From: Nicotiana tabacum
Taxonomy: Eukaryota; Streptophyta; Magnoliopsida; Solanales; Solanaceae
Length of the DNA stretch: 64,000 bases
Assembly: GCF_000715075.1 (NCBI RefSeq)
Contig: NC_134096.1
Coordinates: forward strand, 119,038,698-119,102,697
Reading direction: 5' to 3'
Of the stretch, positions 38,618 through 51,465 are shown one piece after another. Numbering within the stretch: the first letter of the stretch is position 1; each line of letters starts with the position of its first letter. The notes under the pieces are model-generated. The model was given only the letters and a program-made list of their open reading frames with translations, did no database searches and was not told where the DNA came from. The translations under genes and the position numbers were made by a program.

Positions 38618-41600
38618 TTCTCCCCCACTTAAACATACGTTCGTCCTCGAACGTGCCAAGAGTTATTTCTAAGCCATCAAATCATTATTCCATCTTACCA
38701 CGCACGTACCCATGGGTGATCATCACGTCACCCTATTCTATATAGGTCTGACCACACAACATAACAAGAAAAATCATTAATTTAACCTTAGCCCAAAAAC
38801 CTTGGAGCCAAATTTCTAATATTCAGAATTCTTTTCAAGACCCGAATCTCACATATACACACTGTATAAGTCTGAACGAGCTGTATCGAGCCATAAATAT
38901 AATCACGGATATAATCAACTAGCATATTACCCAACTCGCATGCTCGTGACACCATTCCTGATCACAGCAACTACTCCAAAACCAAACAAGTATTAGTATT
39001 AAACCCCATATCGAACCAAACCTTGTTCCAAAACCTTCGTACACTGCTAATAATGAAAGAAACATGCAGAAATCTCATGACCCCCTTATCAGAGCAACAA
39101 GTCATGGAGCTCTCTCGCCCCTACCAGAACCATACTCACTCTCTAAGCCGACTTTCAATATTATCCTTCCGAATATACCATAATCAAACTTGATAGTACC
39201 CACTCTAGGTCTAATGACCTTATATTATTAAACACAACTATCCCACAGACATGCCGCACCAATATAACTCAGAGCAACAAACCGTGCCATCTGTGCGCCA
39301 ATACGCAACAATTCAAATGTATTCAGTCATGGGAAAAATGACTCAAATGAGAGAACTGCCCCGCTGAATTAACAAGTACCGCCACAAAGAAATGATGAAA
39401 ATTCATCACACACCGTAGAACCATCACACGATTCTAACGCAAGATTCATACCTTAACATAACTTCGCTCCAATGCGTGACCCCATCCAAATGCTGGTCCA
39501 TATTATCTACCTCGAGCCACCCTGCTCAAAATCAATATCGACAGAGAAGCAAATGACAAAAATGCCACACAAAACCTGAAAGAACATAACCAATACGCAA
39601 TCGATCATGCAATACCCAAATACTCCTCTCGCTCAAATTCTGCCATAAGCCCCCCAATAGAACCGCACCATGTGTGCATATAACCAATGAAACACAACTT
39701 CTCATAGCATAGAAGAGTAACTCACATATCATTTCAGACCACGAATAAGTTCACATCAACCGAATGACACATCACTCAACAATAGCAGTATGGAGCTAAC
39801 CAATCAGACTCGGTATAAAATACACATCCTAATTGGGCCTACCCATGGACCCCAAGTCAACTCTGGTCACCCACCAATAGATAAATAATCCTCCGAAAGT
39901 CAACAATGACTGAATCATAACACATACTATCATCTGGCTAGTTTCGGCCAAGACTTCACAGTCCACAACCATGAAACAATCTATTCCTGAGAACTCCCAG
40001 TCTCCAAATCCATAGAACACATGAATCACTATATCTGATCCCAACTCCACTGCCGAATGTCTAACATATCTCTCATACACGATCATCCCACAAGGAATAC
40101 TTCTATAATTCTCCCGTGCCATATAGCAAATTTTGAATATCAGCAGTCGATCAACCAGGAGATTGTCGCAATACCAATGAAGTATCCATGAATCAAAACA
40201 CATTGCCCCTTCTGAAATGAATACTCTCATTAGGCCATACCGATTAGTAATATCATTTACCTAGTCATCTGAAACCGTCCATGCTGCCTACAAATTTATG
40301 TCCTCCCTTCAAAACTGAACTGTGACCTTGCACAAGCAAATCTCAATCCCACACAATACACCGCGTCTAACATGCCATCTTGTGAAGAGTATGAGAATCT
40401 CATAATCACTCCGAGTCACAAGCAGAATACATACCCGATCAATCAGAAACCTTCCATTTGATCTCCTCCCGTAGAAAATCCCAATACACAGCATATTCCT
40501 CATGTCGGCCGAAAATATACTCCTCGAACTGTGGTAAAAACCATTGAGAACTCTTCGAAACCTATTTGCACACAACCAAGCTATTAGAACCGAATCTCTC
40601 TAACTCAACCCAGCCACGTAGGTCGCCAAATCCAAGAATATTGCCACAAAGCACCTGTAGAAAACCCCCCACATCATAAGCACCCAAAAAAATCGATCAT
40701 AACTATTACCATGTTGTCCAATTTCTCCGAGTTCCTTCCGAATTTATCTTCAGATTGATACTTCTCCTTGCTAAATCGTCACGATCTTTAGCCACAACTC
40801 ACCCCACAAACCTTAGCATAGAACTACAATGCCCTACGACCCTTAAGCAGTTGTATTCTTCTTAAGCACCTTCATAAATACCCCAACCGCAACACTCACT
40901 CTGAAAATACCTTATGCGATTTTAAAATTGTTCCTCTTTCCTTTCTTATACTGAAATGTAGAACCCAAGTCCTACAAAATTACCGCAAGTCCCGACACCT
41001 TCAAATGCAAATCTCAAATTTTATCCATACACAAGTCCAGAAACATTCTCAATTGCTATATATAATTCTCAAACCCATTAGAATTTTCTCAGGAGTCACC
41101 CTCTTTGCTCAAATCTAAATTGCACCGCCCGAACGGGCTGAAAGACACGTGCTCCCTTAGCTTGACCACACTTAAAGAAGTAACCCTGCCTTAACGTTAC
41201 CAATCAAATTCATACTTCGTGCGTACTACATCCAACAATAACAACTCGATCATCCCATGATTTTCATATACTCATAAAGTTCAATATAACCTGTATTCAG
41301 GAATTTCTTTACTCGAGTCATCCTCGATCTCAACCTCTGCAAGTCATAACTAATCCACAAGTATGCCTCGTACCAAAACTAAAATTTAACACATAACCAT
41401 GAAATCAAATTGTCAATAGCAGGCTCCCCCACTTAGCTTTAAGCTGCAATTATATAAACTTAAAACCCATAAGGATTTCTCCTTCTCAATTACCATGATC
41501 TCGCACCGTTAACCCGCCAGACTTCTTGAAGTCTTTTGTTAAGCTTTTCATGAACGTTCTGAATCACCAACCACAGTCACACACTCGGCCCCTTACCGAG

Positions 41601-42954
41601 TAGCAAGTAATATTCCTCGCAGAAGCTCCATCAACATCACGCCACCGCTAACTGCTCATAAGAGATAACCCTCATATGGAATTCCTTACCGACATCTTCC
41701 AACGATGTTGCACTGGGTTCAATGACCATGTAGTCAGTAAATTCTCCTGAGCTCATGCTCGTCCACCATTTGTATAAGTCTACACTTTCCTTATTGACAT
41801 CAACTGAAAGTTCAACAATACCTTCCAAACTCAAGTCATATTGCGCCTGAAACGATAATCAGATCTTCACATCCCTCTTCATTTCAAACAAACCCCTTTC
41901 TGCCATATTCAATCTTTCTCCGTACAGTAACCATCACTCCAAATAAAGTCTATAGGCCAAATCACATTCTATCACGGTTCCAAATCGTTCTACACTTTCT
42001 CAAGACTCGTGGCTACCTTACCACAGAATCCATTAGCTAATCCGCCACTCTTACTTCGGTTAAACCATCTCCTTTAAGCAACTTCTCAACCTCTACTTCT
42101 CCTATTTGACCTGCTAGTACTTCAGCCACCGCGAAACACTTCCCGTCATGTCTTCCCTCACACTTTGTTGCCTAACTGTTGCATCAAATCGAAATGCATC
42201 TCTGTCGCACCTGAACCAATAAAATGTTACTGACTCTAAGCCTCTTCGAAGATCATCTTTCTCGAGCCATCAACATTAAAAATACCCATTCGCAACCATA
42301 ATTACTACAAAATCATTTACTCTTCTTGAGTCCAAACTCATTGACAAGACATGAGAATTTAATTTGTCCCAAAATTTAACAACGTGAAAGATCCTTCAAA
42401 ACATTCACACTCGAGATCGTACGTCGCATCAAAACGAAAAATCAAGCACTCAATGGTCTTCCTTTACATTTCAAGGAAACACTTCTCATCGCATTCAAAT
42501 CGTCTTAACATATCACGCAGTTACATCATACTCCTCAGAAAGCCATTCCACCGTTCATCAAGCCACAAATTCCACTCGTAGGGACATTATCGGACATATG
42601 AGTCCAAATATACAGGTTATAACTGAAGCTACCGAGCCTAAGCTGTGGTCTAAACCTGGCCTAAGTCCTCTAGGCTGGTCCATCACCAAAACACGGAATA
42701 CACATCTCAAACATCGTTCATGGAATCACAAGTCGGCGATGCACAACTGATACCGAGCGCTCATATGCGCATACGAATGCGTGGGAGGAATTCAAAAAGT
42801 TATGTTTCAAGCTGAATCGATTCCGCACGATAGAATATAATAAAGTGAAATTTTACTAAGGGTTTGGCAGACGTCTCCGTACTGATCCGCAAGACTCTAC
42901 TAAACCTGCTTATGACTCATGAGACCTATGTAATATAAAGCTCTGATACCAACT
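38618..42954 (-). other. Non-coding internal domain of the minus-strand LARD-like element
   Basis: 4.3 kb with no recognisable gag or pol residues in any frame. The end next to the primer-binding site matches chromovirus leaders (on the minus strand GAGTCTTGCGGATCAGTACG, GAGACGTCTG). The other end has the inverted repeat ACGTTCG-AGGA-CGAACGT (38637-38654) and the purine tract. Open frames at 39829-40230 and 40309-40575 (minus) show no domain and I do not count them as genes. Confidence 0.75.
42940..42951 (-). other. Primer-binding site of the minus-strand element
   Basis: GCTCTGATACCA on the plus strand is the complement of TGGTATCAGAGC and lies three bases from the 5' LTR. Confidence 0.88.
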
Positions 42955-45825
42955 TGTCACGACCCAAAATCTCACCCATTGTGATGGCACCTATCTCAAT
43001 ACTAGGCCAGCCGACAATCTCAATAAACCACCATATCTTTTAAGTTTGAAAACATAATATCTAAATTTAGCGGAAGAAATACTCACAAATACATATATAA
43101 ACACTCCCAAAATACGGTGTCACTAAGTACATGAGCATCTAATATGAATACAAGTCTGGAAAATACAGTCCATAATAGTCTGAGACCAAATGCAGTACAT
43201 AAGGAGATAGGGAAGGAGAGGCAAGGTCTGCGAAACACGGCAGCTACCTCTGAATCTCCGGAAAAGTCGACTGTGCGAGAGAATTAACATCCGCTATGAC
43301 CGGGAACATCTGGATCTGCATACAAAGTGCAGGGTGTAGTATGAGTACAACCAACTCAGTAAGTAACAATAATAAATAAGGAATTAAAGATAGTGACGAG
43401 CTACACAGTTATAGTTCACTTTCAGTAATTCCAGCAAAGAATAGACATGCTTTCAAATGCAGCAGTTTAAGTCAAATCAATTTTATACAGTTCAAGTTCA
43501 TGTAATCCGGATATAAAATCTTTCAGAGAATTTCACAACAATGACAAATAACAACTAAGTGCAACAACAAATGAAAAGCAAGTACAACCTCTCAGGGTAA
43601 CAATCACTCAATTCGTCACAACAGCTCAACCACTCGGCTCTCCGCCCACAGCACTCACACTCAATGGGTACCCACACTCACTGTGGGTGTTCAGACTCCG
43701 TAGGGGCTCCTACAGCCCAAGCGCTATAATCTGCACGGACAACTCACGTGCCGCACTGACAAGTCACGTGCCATAGTATAAATATCTGGATCCGCACGGA
43801 CAACTCACGTGTTATAGTATAATATAAGGATCCGCATGGACAACTCACGTGTTACACGGACAATTCACGTGCTATAGTATCAATATCTCACAATCAGGCC
43901 CTCGGTCTCGCTTAGTCATAAATCTCTCCAGTCTCTCGGACTCTCAACAATCATGAAATCAGCCCAAACAACAATGATATGATACATCAACAATGAACAA
44001 TAGAGACTGGGATAAAATAATCAAGTAAACTGTGATTGCGTTCAAAACAACAATTAAGCAGATAGTTCAACATGTACACGACCTCTGTGGGTCTCAACCA
44101 TACCAACATATAGCCTAAACATGGTTTCTAACATGACTTATAGTCAAATTTCCACAACACATAGAGAGCATATAGCTAACAACAAGTTATTTAACTTTAC
44201 AGTTTCACGAGACGGACCAAGTCACAATCCCCTCGGTGCACGCCCACACTCCCGTCACCTAGCATGTACGTCACCTCCAAAGTAATCACATGATATAAAA
44301 ATCCGGGGTTTCATACCCTTATGACCAGATTTAAAACTGTTACTTACCTCAACGGCGTAGAACTCCTAATCCGGAATGCTCTTTCCTCTCGAACCGGACT
44401 CCAAATATCCCGAATCTAGTCATAAAGAGTACGAGATAATCAATATTGGCTAAAATGATCAATTCCACAAGAAACTACTGAAATCTAGCCCAAAATCCGA
44501 AATCGGCTCAAACCCGGCCCCCGGGCCCACGTCTCGAAATCTGACAAAAATCACAAAATCCGAAAGCCCATTCACTCACGAGTCTAGCCGTATCAAATTC
44601 ATCAAAATCCGACATCATTTGCCCCTCCAAATCCCCAAAATCCACTCTCAAATTCTCAAGCCCTAATTTCCCAATTTCACCTCAACCCACACACTCTAGG
44701 TGGGAAAAATCAATGGGGAAACAAGATTTATGATCTAAATCAAGCACAAGAAGCTTACCTTAGAATTTCCCTCAAAAATCCTCTTCGAAATCGCCTAAGC
44801 CCGAGTCCAAAATGTTAAAAATGGTGAAAAACCTCGAAGTCCTATTTTTATTTGTTTTGTCCAGACTTTTCGCACTTGCGGCTGCATTTTCGCATCGGCG
44901 GACCAAGCTCCGCTTTTGCGGAGAATCACTTAAATGCAGTCCCCGCTTCTGCGACCAAGGAACCGCATCTGCGATCATCGCAGGTGCGAAATTATCATCG
45001 CGCCTGCGGACACAACACGCACCTGCGCTCGATTCCACGCTTCTGCGGTCATCGCAGGTGCGGCAAATCCTTCGCACATGCGCACTCTACCCAACCTTTT
45101 CTCTTTCGCTTCTGCGCCCAAATACCCGCATCTGCGGGCTCGCACCTGCGGTTCCCATTCTGCAGGTTCGGAAATACGAGTAGCAGCAGCTTCAACTGCA
45201 TCTTTCCAACTTCAAACAATCCGTTAACATACCAACAAGTTATATATCAACATACAAACTTAGTCGAGCCTTCGAATCACTCAAAACAATATCAAACACC
45301 AAATTAACCTCGGATTCAAGCCTAAGAACTTCTAAACTTCCAAATTCCGCAAAAGACGTTGAAACCTACCAAACCACGTCCGAATGACCTCAAATTTTGC
45401 ACACAAGTCACATTTCACATTACGGAACTATTCAAACTTCCATAATCCGATTCCGACCCCGAAATCAAAAAGTCAGCCCCCCCGGTCAAACTTTCCAAAA
45501 TTCAACTTTCGCCATTTCAAGCCTAATTCCACTACGGACCTCTAAATAATTTTCTGGACACGCTCCTAAGTATAAAATCATCATACGGAGCTACTGGAAT
45601 CATCAGAATTTGAATCCGAGGTCATTTACACATAGATCAACATCCGGTCAACTTTTCTAACTTAAAATTTTCAATTATGAAACTAAGTGTCTCATTTAAC
45701 TCCAAATTATCCCCGGACCCAAACCAACTAACCCGGTAAGTCTTAAAATGACTGCAAAGCATAAATTGAGCAGTCAATGGGGGAACAGGGCTGTAATACT
45801 CAAAACGATCGGCCGGGTCGTTACA
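42955..45825 (-). repeat. 5' LTR of the minus-strand LARD-like element
   Basis: This 2871-bp LTR is closely similar to the left one. The CACGTG repeat lies at 43725-43880 (cores at 43745, 43765, 43806, 43846 and 43866). The GC-rich CGCAGGTGCG cluster is at 44860-45180. Long open frames across that cluster (44812-45307 plus, 44772-45077 minus) are repeat artefacts. Confidence 0.88.
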
Positions 45826-45830
45826 ATATA

Positions 45831-47005
45831 CGTGAAGCTTCGAGTGCTCATCTAAAGTAGTCTAATCTAAGGTCTTGCTTTACATTGAGCGAGTAACTTG
45901 TTCCCTGTTTGTTGCCAAAATAAATTAAAAAATGAAAAGTAGACAACAAATGGCGTCAAGAAAATAATCGAGACATTACAATAATCGTAGTATTTTATTT
46001 TAAATAATTTGAGTGTTACAATCTCTATGATTCCTCCGATTCTTTCCAGCAATAAATAAATTCAAGGGCCTTGATCTTGAATCTATATTTGTTGCCATGA
46101 ATGATGATCTTGAATTCACCTAGCACGAACTTTGATTTGAACTCATTATTCAAGGGCCTTTGATCTTGATTTTGAATCTATATTTGTTGCCACGAACGAT
46201 GATCTTGAATTCAACTAGAACGAACTTTGATTTGAACTCGTAATTCGTTCTTTGTTCTTGAGCTTGAACTTGATTTCTTGAACTTGAACGTGCTTATTTG
46301 AAGCTTGAAATTTGTAGAAATATTTACGTCGAGCTCTCTCTTGCTTCTTATTATAACTTTTGGTGTCCTTTATGAGTTATGAACGCCCCTATTTATAGTT
46401 GTGGAAGGGAAGGGTTGTGATTAGAATAAACTCTCTCCAACAAATTATATTGAAGCGTGATGAGGCTGTACTTGATTGGCGAGAACATGTCACTTGCACA
46501 TGTAGCACATTTTGATTGACAATTTAATTTGACTTTGCATGCCTTGTCATTTTGACATGTAGCATGATCCTATTGGCTCTTCCGTTTGACTTGGCGTGCT
46601 ACACCATTTGACATGTGGCACCAAACTGGGCATCTAGGAAGATGACATCTTGGGTCTAGTGGGCTCATCACTTGCAGCCAAATTAAATGGGCTAGCCCGG
46701 TCAATATTTATTGGACTTAAATAATTATTCAAATAATATTAGCCCATAATTTATTTGGACTAGTATATTTAAAATATAATCTAAAATTTTTATTGAATTT
46801 GAATTCAATGAATTTTACATGCCTACAATACCAACTTATATATTCACTAAGTGCATTATTTATTTACACAATTAGTGTAATTTGTTTTAACCTTTTGTCG
46901 CATGTCTTGTTTCGCAGGTAGTTGTTTCCACCTATCATGGATTACTTGTCATTTATCTTTTAAGGGGATTTTATAAAAGTTACTTACTAAAAAATGGGGA
47001 GTAAC
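45831..47005 (-). promoter_or_regulatory. Intergenic repeat with minus-strand TATA box, possible decayed LTR
   Basis: CTATAAATAG is read on the minus strand at 46389-46398, with long AT-rich and CATGTCA/CACTTG-containing sequence upstream of it (46400-46820). Downstream, 46061-46148 and 46149-46244 form a two-copy tandem repeat (TTCAAGGGCC start, GATCTTGAAT, CGAACTTTGATTTGAACTC). The pattern resembles the promoter part of an LTR, but no LTR ends or target duplication were found. Confidence 0.35.
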
Positions 47006-47087
47006 AAAATTAGGTTGAAGCACAGAAGAAATTTTCTGACGATGTCTCGTTTTTCTCTCGGTGCACTTTAACTAACGTGCGCTGGCC

Positions 47088-48202
47088 ATGGGGAAGAGGG
47101 CACGTGTTCCATATCAGAAGGCTCTAATGGCGAAGGAAACAACGGCTAAGTACAATCAAAATCGAGGACAACGAGCTCAAAGCAGCCAATTGACAGAAAC
47201 CCTAAGTGAACAGGAAAGTAATGTAACAATATTTTCGAAAGGAGAATCAGAAAAGGCAAGCAAATTGAAAGCAATTCAATAATGGAATGAGATAGTACAG
47301 TCAGGTAACAAGCAGCAAAGTCCTTTGAGTAGCGAGAATAAGTTCTGGGCGGATCAGGTGGAGGAGGAGCTTGAGCAACCAACCAAACAGAGCTTAATTT
47401 GGGAGAATTTTGATATCTCAAAACTATCGAATGCTGGATTCAAACTTGAGTATGTAGCTCCTAAAGTGCAAGGTGAGTCGTAAATTGTAGATATTGAATT
47501 AGAAAATATTGCTTCTGAAATTGAATATTGGAAGAATTCTGTGGTATGCTATGTGTTGGGAGCTCATCCCCCATTTCCAATACTTAATGGGTATATACAG
47601 AGGATCTGGGCTAAACATGGGATCAATAAAATTTCAATGCTAAAAAAATGGGATTGTACTAGTGAGGTTTGATACAGAATTGGGAAAAAATGAAGCAATT
47701 CAGGGAGGAATCTATCACTTTGACAATAAGCCATTCATTGTTAAAGCTTGGTACCCAAATATGGAGTTTACGAGAGAAGAATTATACACTGTGCCGATTT
47801 GGATAAAGTTGCTCGGACTGAATTTCAAGTATTGGAGTCCAAAAGGCCTAAGTAAGATAGGTGAAGCCATTGATGGTAGACTAAAATACAGAGAAGAAGA
47901 TAGGGCTCAATTTTGCTCGATTACTGGTAGAGGTGGGAATGGATACAGTATTACCAGATTGTATTCTGTTTAGAAATGAAAAGGGATCAGTGGTAGAGCA
48001 AAAGGTGATCTATGACTGGAAGCCAACTTTATGTAAATTTTGTAACAAATATGGTCATTCTGAAGCAGAATGCAGAAAGAAGAAGGGGCCAAAAATAGAT
48101 GAGCCAAAAGAAAAGACAGCACAAGACGGAATAAGGACTGACAAACCAAACTCTGAAGATCCAAAGGAGAAGCAACTGTTTCAAAAACGTGGTGAAGGAT
48201 AA
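47088..48202 (+). pseudogene. LINE ORF1 (DUF4283-like domain and zinc knuckle)
   Basis: Several adjacent frames give a plant L1 ORF1: a basic start (MGKRARVPYQKAL), a DUF4283-like core (PFIVKAWYPNMEF, TVPIWIKLLGLNFKYWSPKG) and CKFCNKYGHSEAEC, a C-x2-C-x4-H-x4-C knuckle at about 48034-48075. Stops near 47281, 47482 and 47670 and a frame change near 47930 inactivate it. ORF1 would bind element RNA. Confidence 0.85.
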
Positions 48203-48430
48203 AAGGAACTCCCCCTGAAAGAGAAAATACAAGAACATGCAAACTATGTATGGATAACACGATCAAGAGGGCATGCGGGAAGGATCCAAAATAAGCAGAC
48301 GCAACAAGTGACAAGTAATAACACCTTTCAGGTTCTCCACAGGACCAAACTAGATTGTAGTGTTACAACTAATATTGGAGATAATATGGGAGGCCAACCC
48401 AATCCTCAATCAGGGAATGGTTAATATGCT

Positions 48431-49146
48431 ATGCTGAATGTTAGGGGGCTCAATGCCCCAAATAAGCAAATGGAGGTCAAGTCCCTTTGCAATGTAGAAA
48501 AAGTTAATCTAGTAGGAATGTTGGAGATAAAAATAAAAAGTAACAAGTTTGAGAAAATAGCTAGCAGTATGTTCAGTGGATGGAATAACATAAATAACTT
48601 GGGAGACCATTACAATGGCAGAATCTGGATAAGTTGGAGGCCAGACTACTATGATATTCAGCTTAAAATGAGCACATCTCAAGTAGTTACATGTGAGGTA
48701 ACATACATTCCTATGCAATTGAGGTTTATGTTATCAGTAGCGTATGCACATAATACTAGAGAGAAGAGGAAGGAGCTATGGGAGGAACTAGAGCAACAAA
48801 GCTCAACATGTCAGCAACCTTGGTTAATATTAGGAGATTTCAATTCTATTCTGAATGTTGAAGATAGAATTGGGGGGAGGGGGGGGGATCCAGTAACTTG
48901 GGCAGAAGTTGTGAATTTTCAGCATTGCATGGACACATGTGGTCTAATTGAGCTTCCTCAACAAGGATAAAAATATACTTGGAATTATAGAAGTGGTGAT
49001 CATAGAATATTCTCAAAAATAGATTGGATGTTCATTAATGAAGTCTGGCTAAACACTATGCCTGCATGTAGAGCAACCTTCCTACCTGAAGGCATTAGTG
49101 ATCATTGCCCAGTTAAAGTGATGTTAAATAAGAGCAACTTCAGAAG
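48431..49146 (+). pseudogene. LINE APE-type endonuclease region
   Basis: MLNVRGLNAPNKQ, LVGMLEIKI, WLILGDFNSIL and, after a stop at 48968-48970, FSKIDWMFIN and EGISDHCPVKV are the standard blocks of the endonuclease/exonuclease/phosphatase fold that nicks target DNA. GDFN and SDHCP hold active-site residues. The last part is duplicated downstream. Confidence 0.88.
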
Positions 49147-49409
49147 GGGGATCCAGTAACTTGGGCAGAAGTTGTGAATTTTCATCATTGCATGGACACA
49201 TGTGGTCTAATTGAGCTTCCTCAACAAGGATAAAAATATGCTTGGAATTATAGAAGTGGTGATCATATAATATTCTCAAAAATAGATTGGATGTTCATTA
49301 ATGAAGTCTGGCTAAACACTATGCGTGCATATAGAGCAACCTTCCTACCTGAAGGCATCAGTGATCATTGCCCAGCTAAAGTGATGTTAAATAAGAGCAA
49401 CTTCAGAAG
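48884..49409 (+). repeat. 263-bp tandem duplication in the LINE endonuclease
   Basis: GGGATCCAGTAACTTGGGCA starts near 48885 and recurs with a 263-bp shift; the copies are 48884-49146 and 49147-49409 and differ by few substitutions. 263 is not a multiple of 3, so the duplication shifts frame. It repeats the segment from VTWAEVVNF to SDHCP. Confidence 0.93.
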
Positions 49410-49586
49410 GAGGAGAGCATTCAATTATAGCAATATTTGGTCATAACACCCCTTATTTCTTTCTAAGGTTAAGGAAGTATGGGATGCACAAATTGATGGT
49501 TGCAGAATGTATCAAGTAGTGCAGAAATTGAAACAGTTGAAAAGGAAGTTGAAAGAGTTGAATAAGCAACAATTCAGTAGCATAGT

Positions 49587-51460
49587 TGTTACACCCCATA
49601 TTTTCGTACATAAAAGTACGCCATGAGTAAATTGATATAAGCTCGGAAATGAGATTATTTTTGAGGTTATAAGTATTATGCTATTTCAAACAAGTGATAA
49701 GTAAATTCGTGAAGGTTAGAGGGTAAACGAATCAAAGAAAATAAATTTTGTCGAAGTTTAATATTTTGGGATAAAATACGGTCCGAGCTATAATATCCGG
49801 TATTTATGGACTAGTGCCATAAAAGATACCACATGACCATAATAGTAAGGTGTGTTAAAAAGTGAGTAGTATTTTAAATAATTTGAGATAATTCTTAATT
49901 ATGTGAATAATTGGTTAATTATTGATTAATGGAGGAATTAACAAGTTAATTATTAATTAGTGGTTGATTATCTAAAGTCTTTGGATAAAGACCAAGCCAA
50001 AAATGTGGCAGCCCCCATTCCAAGAGTTGTGACTCCTATATTAGGAATGAAAGGTGACACTTGAAGAACTTAAGTGACACTAAGCTAGACATGTGGGGTC
50101 CACCTAATAATTAAGGATAAATTTCCAAATTCAACATTATCTTCAAATCTCTTAAGAAAAGAACACAATAACGTTCTTTCTAAGAGAGCTCAACCAAGCA
50201 TTCCATTTTCATGTAACATTATTCCTAAACTCTTAAAAAACAGCAAGTTTTCCATTACACAATATTGATTCTAAAGCTCTTGAGAAAGGGTTTCGACAAA
50301 GATGATTTTGCAATAGCAACGTTATTGCTTTGAGCATTTCATACGGATTGTTCCCTATTTCAATCTCGCCATTACGTGTTTCATCACAATTAATGTGTGT
50401 TAGAGGGATTGTCAAGTGAATCGACTCAGGTATGTTAAGGCTATCCCTTATTTCTTTTGGCATGATCTATACAACACAAACGAAACGAGCAAATGCAGAA
50501 TTCCCATAAATGACTCTATTCATAGAAGTATTAGAGATGCATATGTTCTTGAATTCTCATATGTCTCATTGTTCTATCGTCTATTCATGGGTCTCAGAAA
50601 ATACATATTTGGTAAAGTTTATCCGAAAGGCATATTGATTTTATGGCATTCCGAGAAATCTTATTAACGTATTTCTTATGCATTTCATGCATTTATACAT
50701 GTACATTTACCCATGACCAGATGGCGTTATGTACGCGTATATATGTATATTATATGTATATGAGATATGGGAAAAGGTTACGACGTTATATATGCACCAC
50801 CACCTGATCAGCTGGTATACGTTGATGATTTTTCCCACAGTGGCCGAGATGATATGATGGGATGCCCTCAGAGGCTTGATGATGTTATGAATACATGTAC
50901 CTATGCACGACATGACATTCATACGCATGTATTTCATGATTTACAGAGTTATTCAGACTTACATGTCGAGTCTTTTACTCCATGTTTCTCTCATGTCTAT
51001 TATTTACTGATTTTTATTCCTTACATACTCGGTACATTATTTGTACTGATGTCCCTTTTGCCCGGGGAAGTTGCGTTTCATGCCCGCAGGTCCTGATAGA
51101 CAGGTCGAGAGTCCTCCAAGTAGGCTATCAGCTCAGCGGAAGATGTTGGTGCGCTCCATTTGCTCCAGAGTTGCTTATTTGGTCAGTATAATTAGGACAT
51201 GTATGGATTGGTAAGACGGGGCTCAGTCCCGACCTTTATGATACTTATGTACTCTTAGAGGCTTGTAGACAGATGTCATGTATACAAATACTTGTATGGC
51301 CTTGTCGGCCTATATTTTGAGTTTATAAATGATCATGTTAGCCTATTAGGCCCGTAAGTCACGCGTATATGATGATGTAATAAGAAAGATACGTTACGTT
51401 GGTACTCGATTGAGTAAGGTACCGGGTTTCCGTTGCGGCCCATCGGTTTGGGTCGTGACA
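49587..51460. mobile_element. Solo LTR inserted in the LINE
   Basis: 1874 bp starts TGTTACACCCCATATTTTCG and ends GGGTCGTGACA, with the exact 5-bp duplication ATAGT at 49582-49586 and 51461-51465. LINE coding sequence continues on both sides (KQQFSSIV to VKEADDDKV). There is no primer-binding site, internal domain or second LTR, so LTR-LTR recombination removed the rest. The terminal sequence suggests Ty3/gypsy. Open frames inside are not genes. Confidence 0.92.
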
Positions 51461-51465
51461 ATAGT

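Larger units (their letters stand above)
35748..45825 (-). mobile_element. Second LARD-like non-coding Ty3/gypsy element, minus strand
   Basis: LTRs are at 35748-38617 and 42955-45825, and 5-bp duplications ATATA lie at 35743-35747 and 45826-45830. Read on the minus strand, the element starts TGTAACGACCC, has a tRNA-Met primer-binding site (42940-42951), a 4.3 kb internal domain without gag or pol, and a purine tract (38618-38630, AAGTGGGGGAGAA). It ends GTGACA. LTR layout, leader and the conserved pol-tail inverted repeat resemble the outer element at 1058-22374, but the internal bodies differ. No autonomous member is in the window. Confidence 0.88.

Noticed and set aside
39829..40575. Two minus-strand open frames of 133 and 88 codons in the second LARD-like element
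   Set aside because: No recognisable domain, Cys/Tyr/Val-rich composition typical of random AT-rich DNA, and no counterpart in the other LARD-like element.
50767..51191. Open frames of 109 and 69 codons in the solo LTR
   Set aside because: They lie wholly inside an LTR delimited by an exact target duplication and show no domain.
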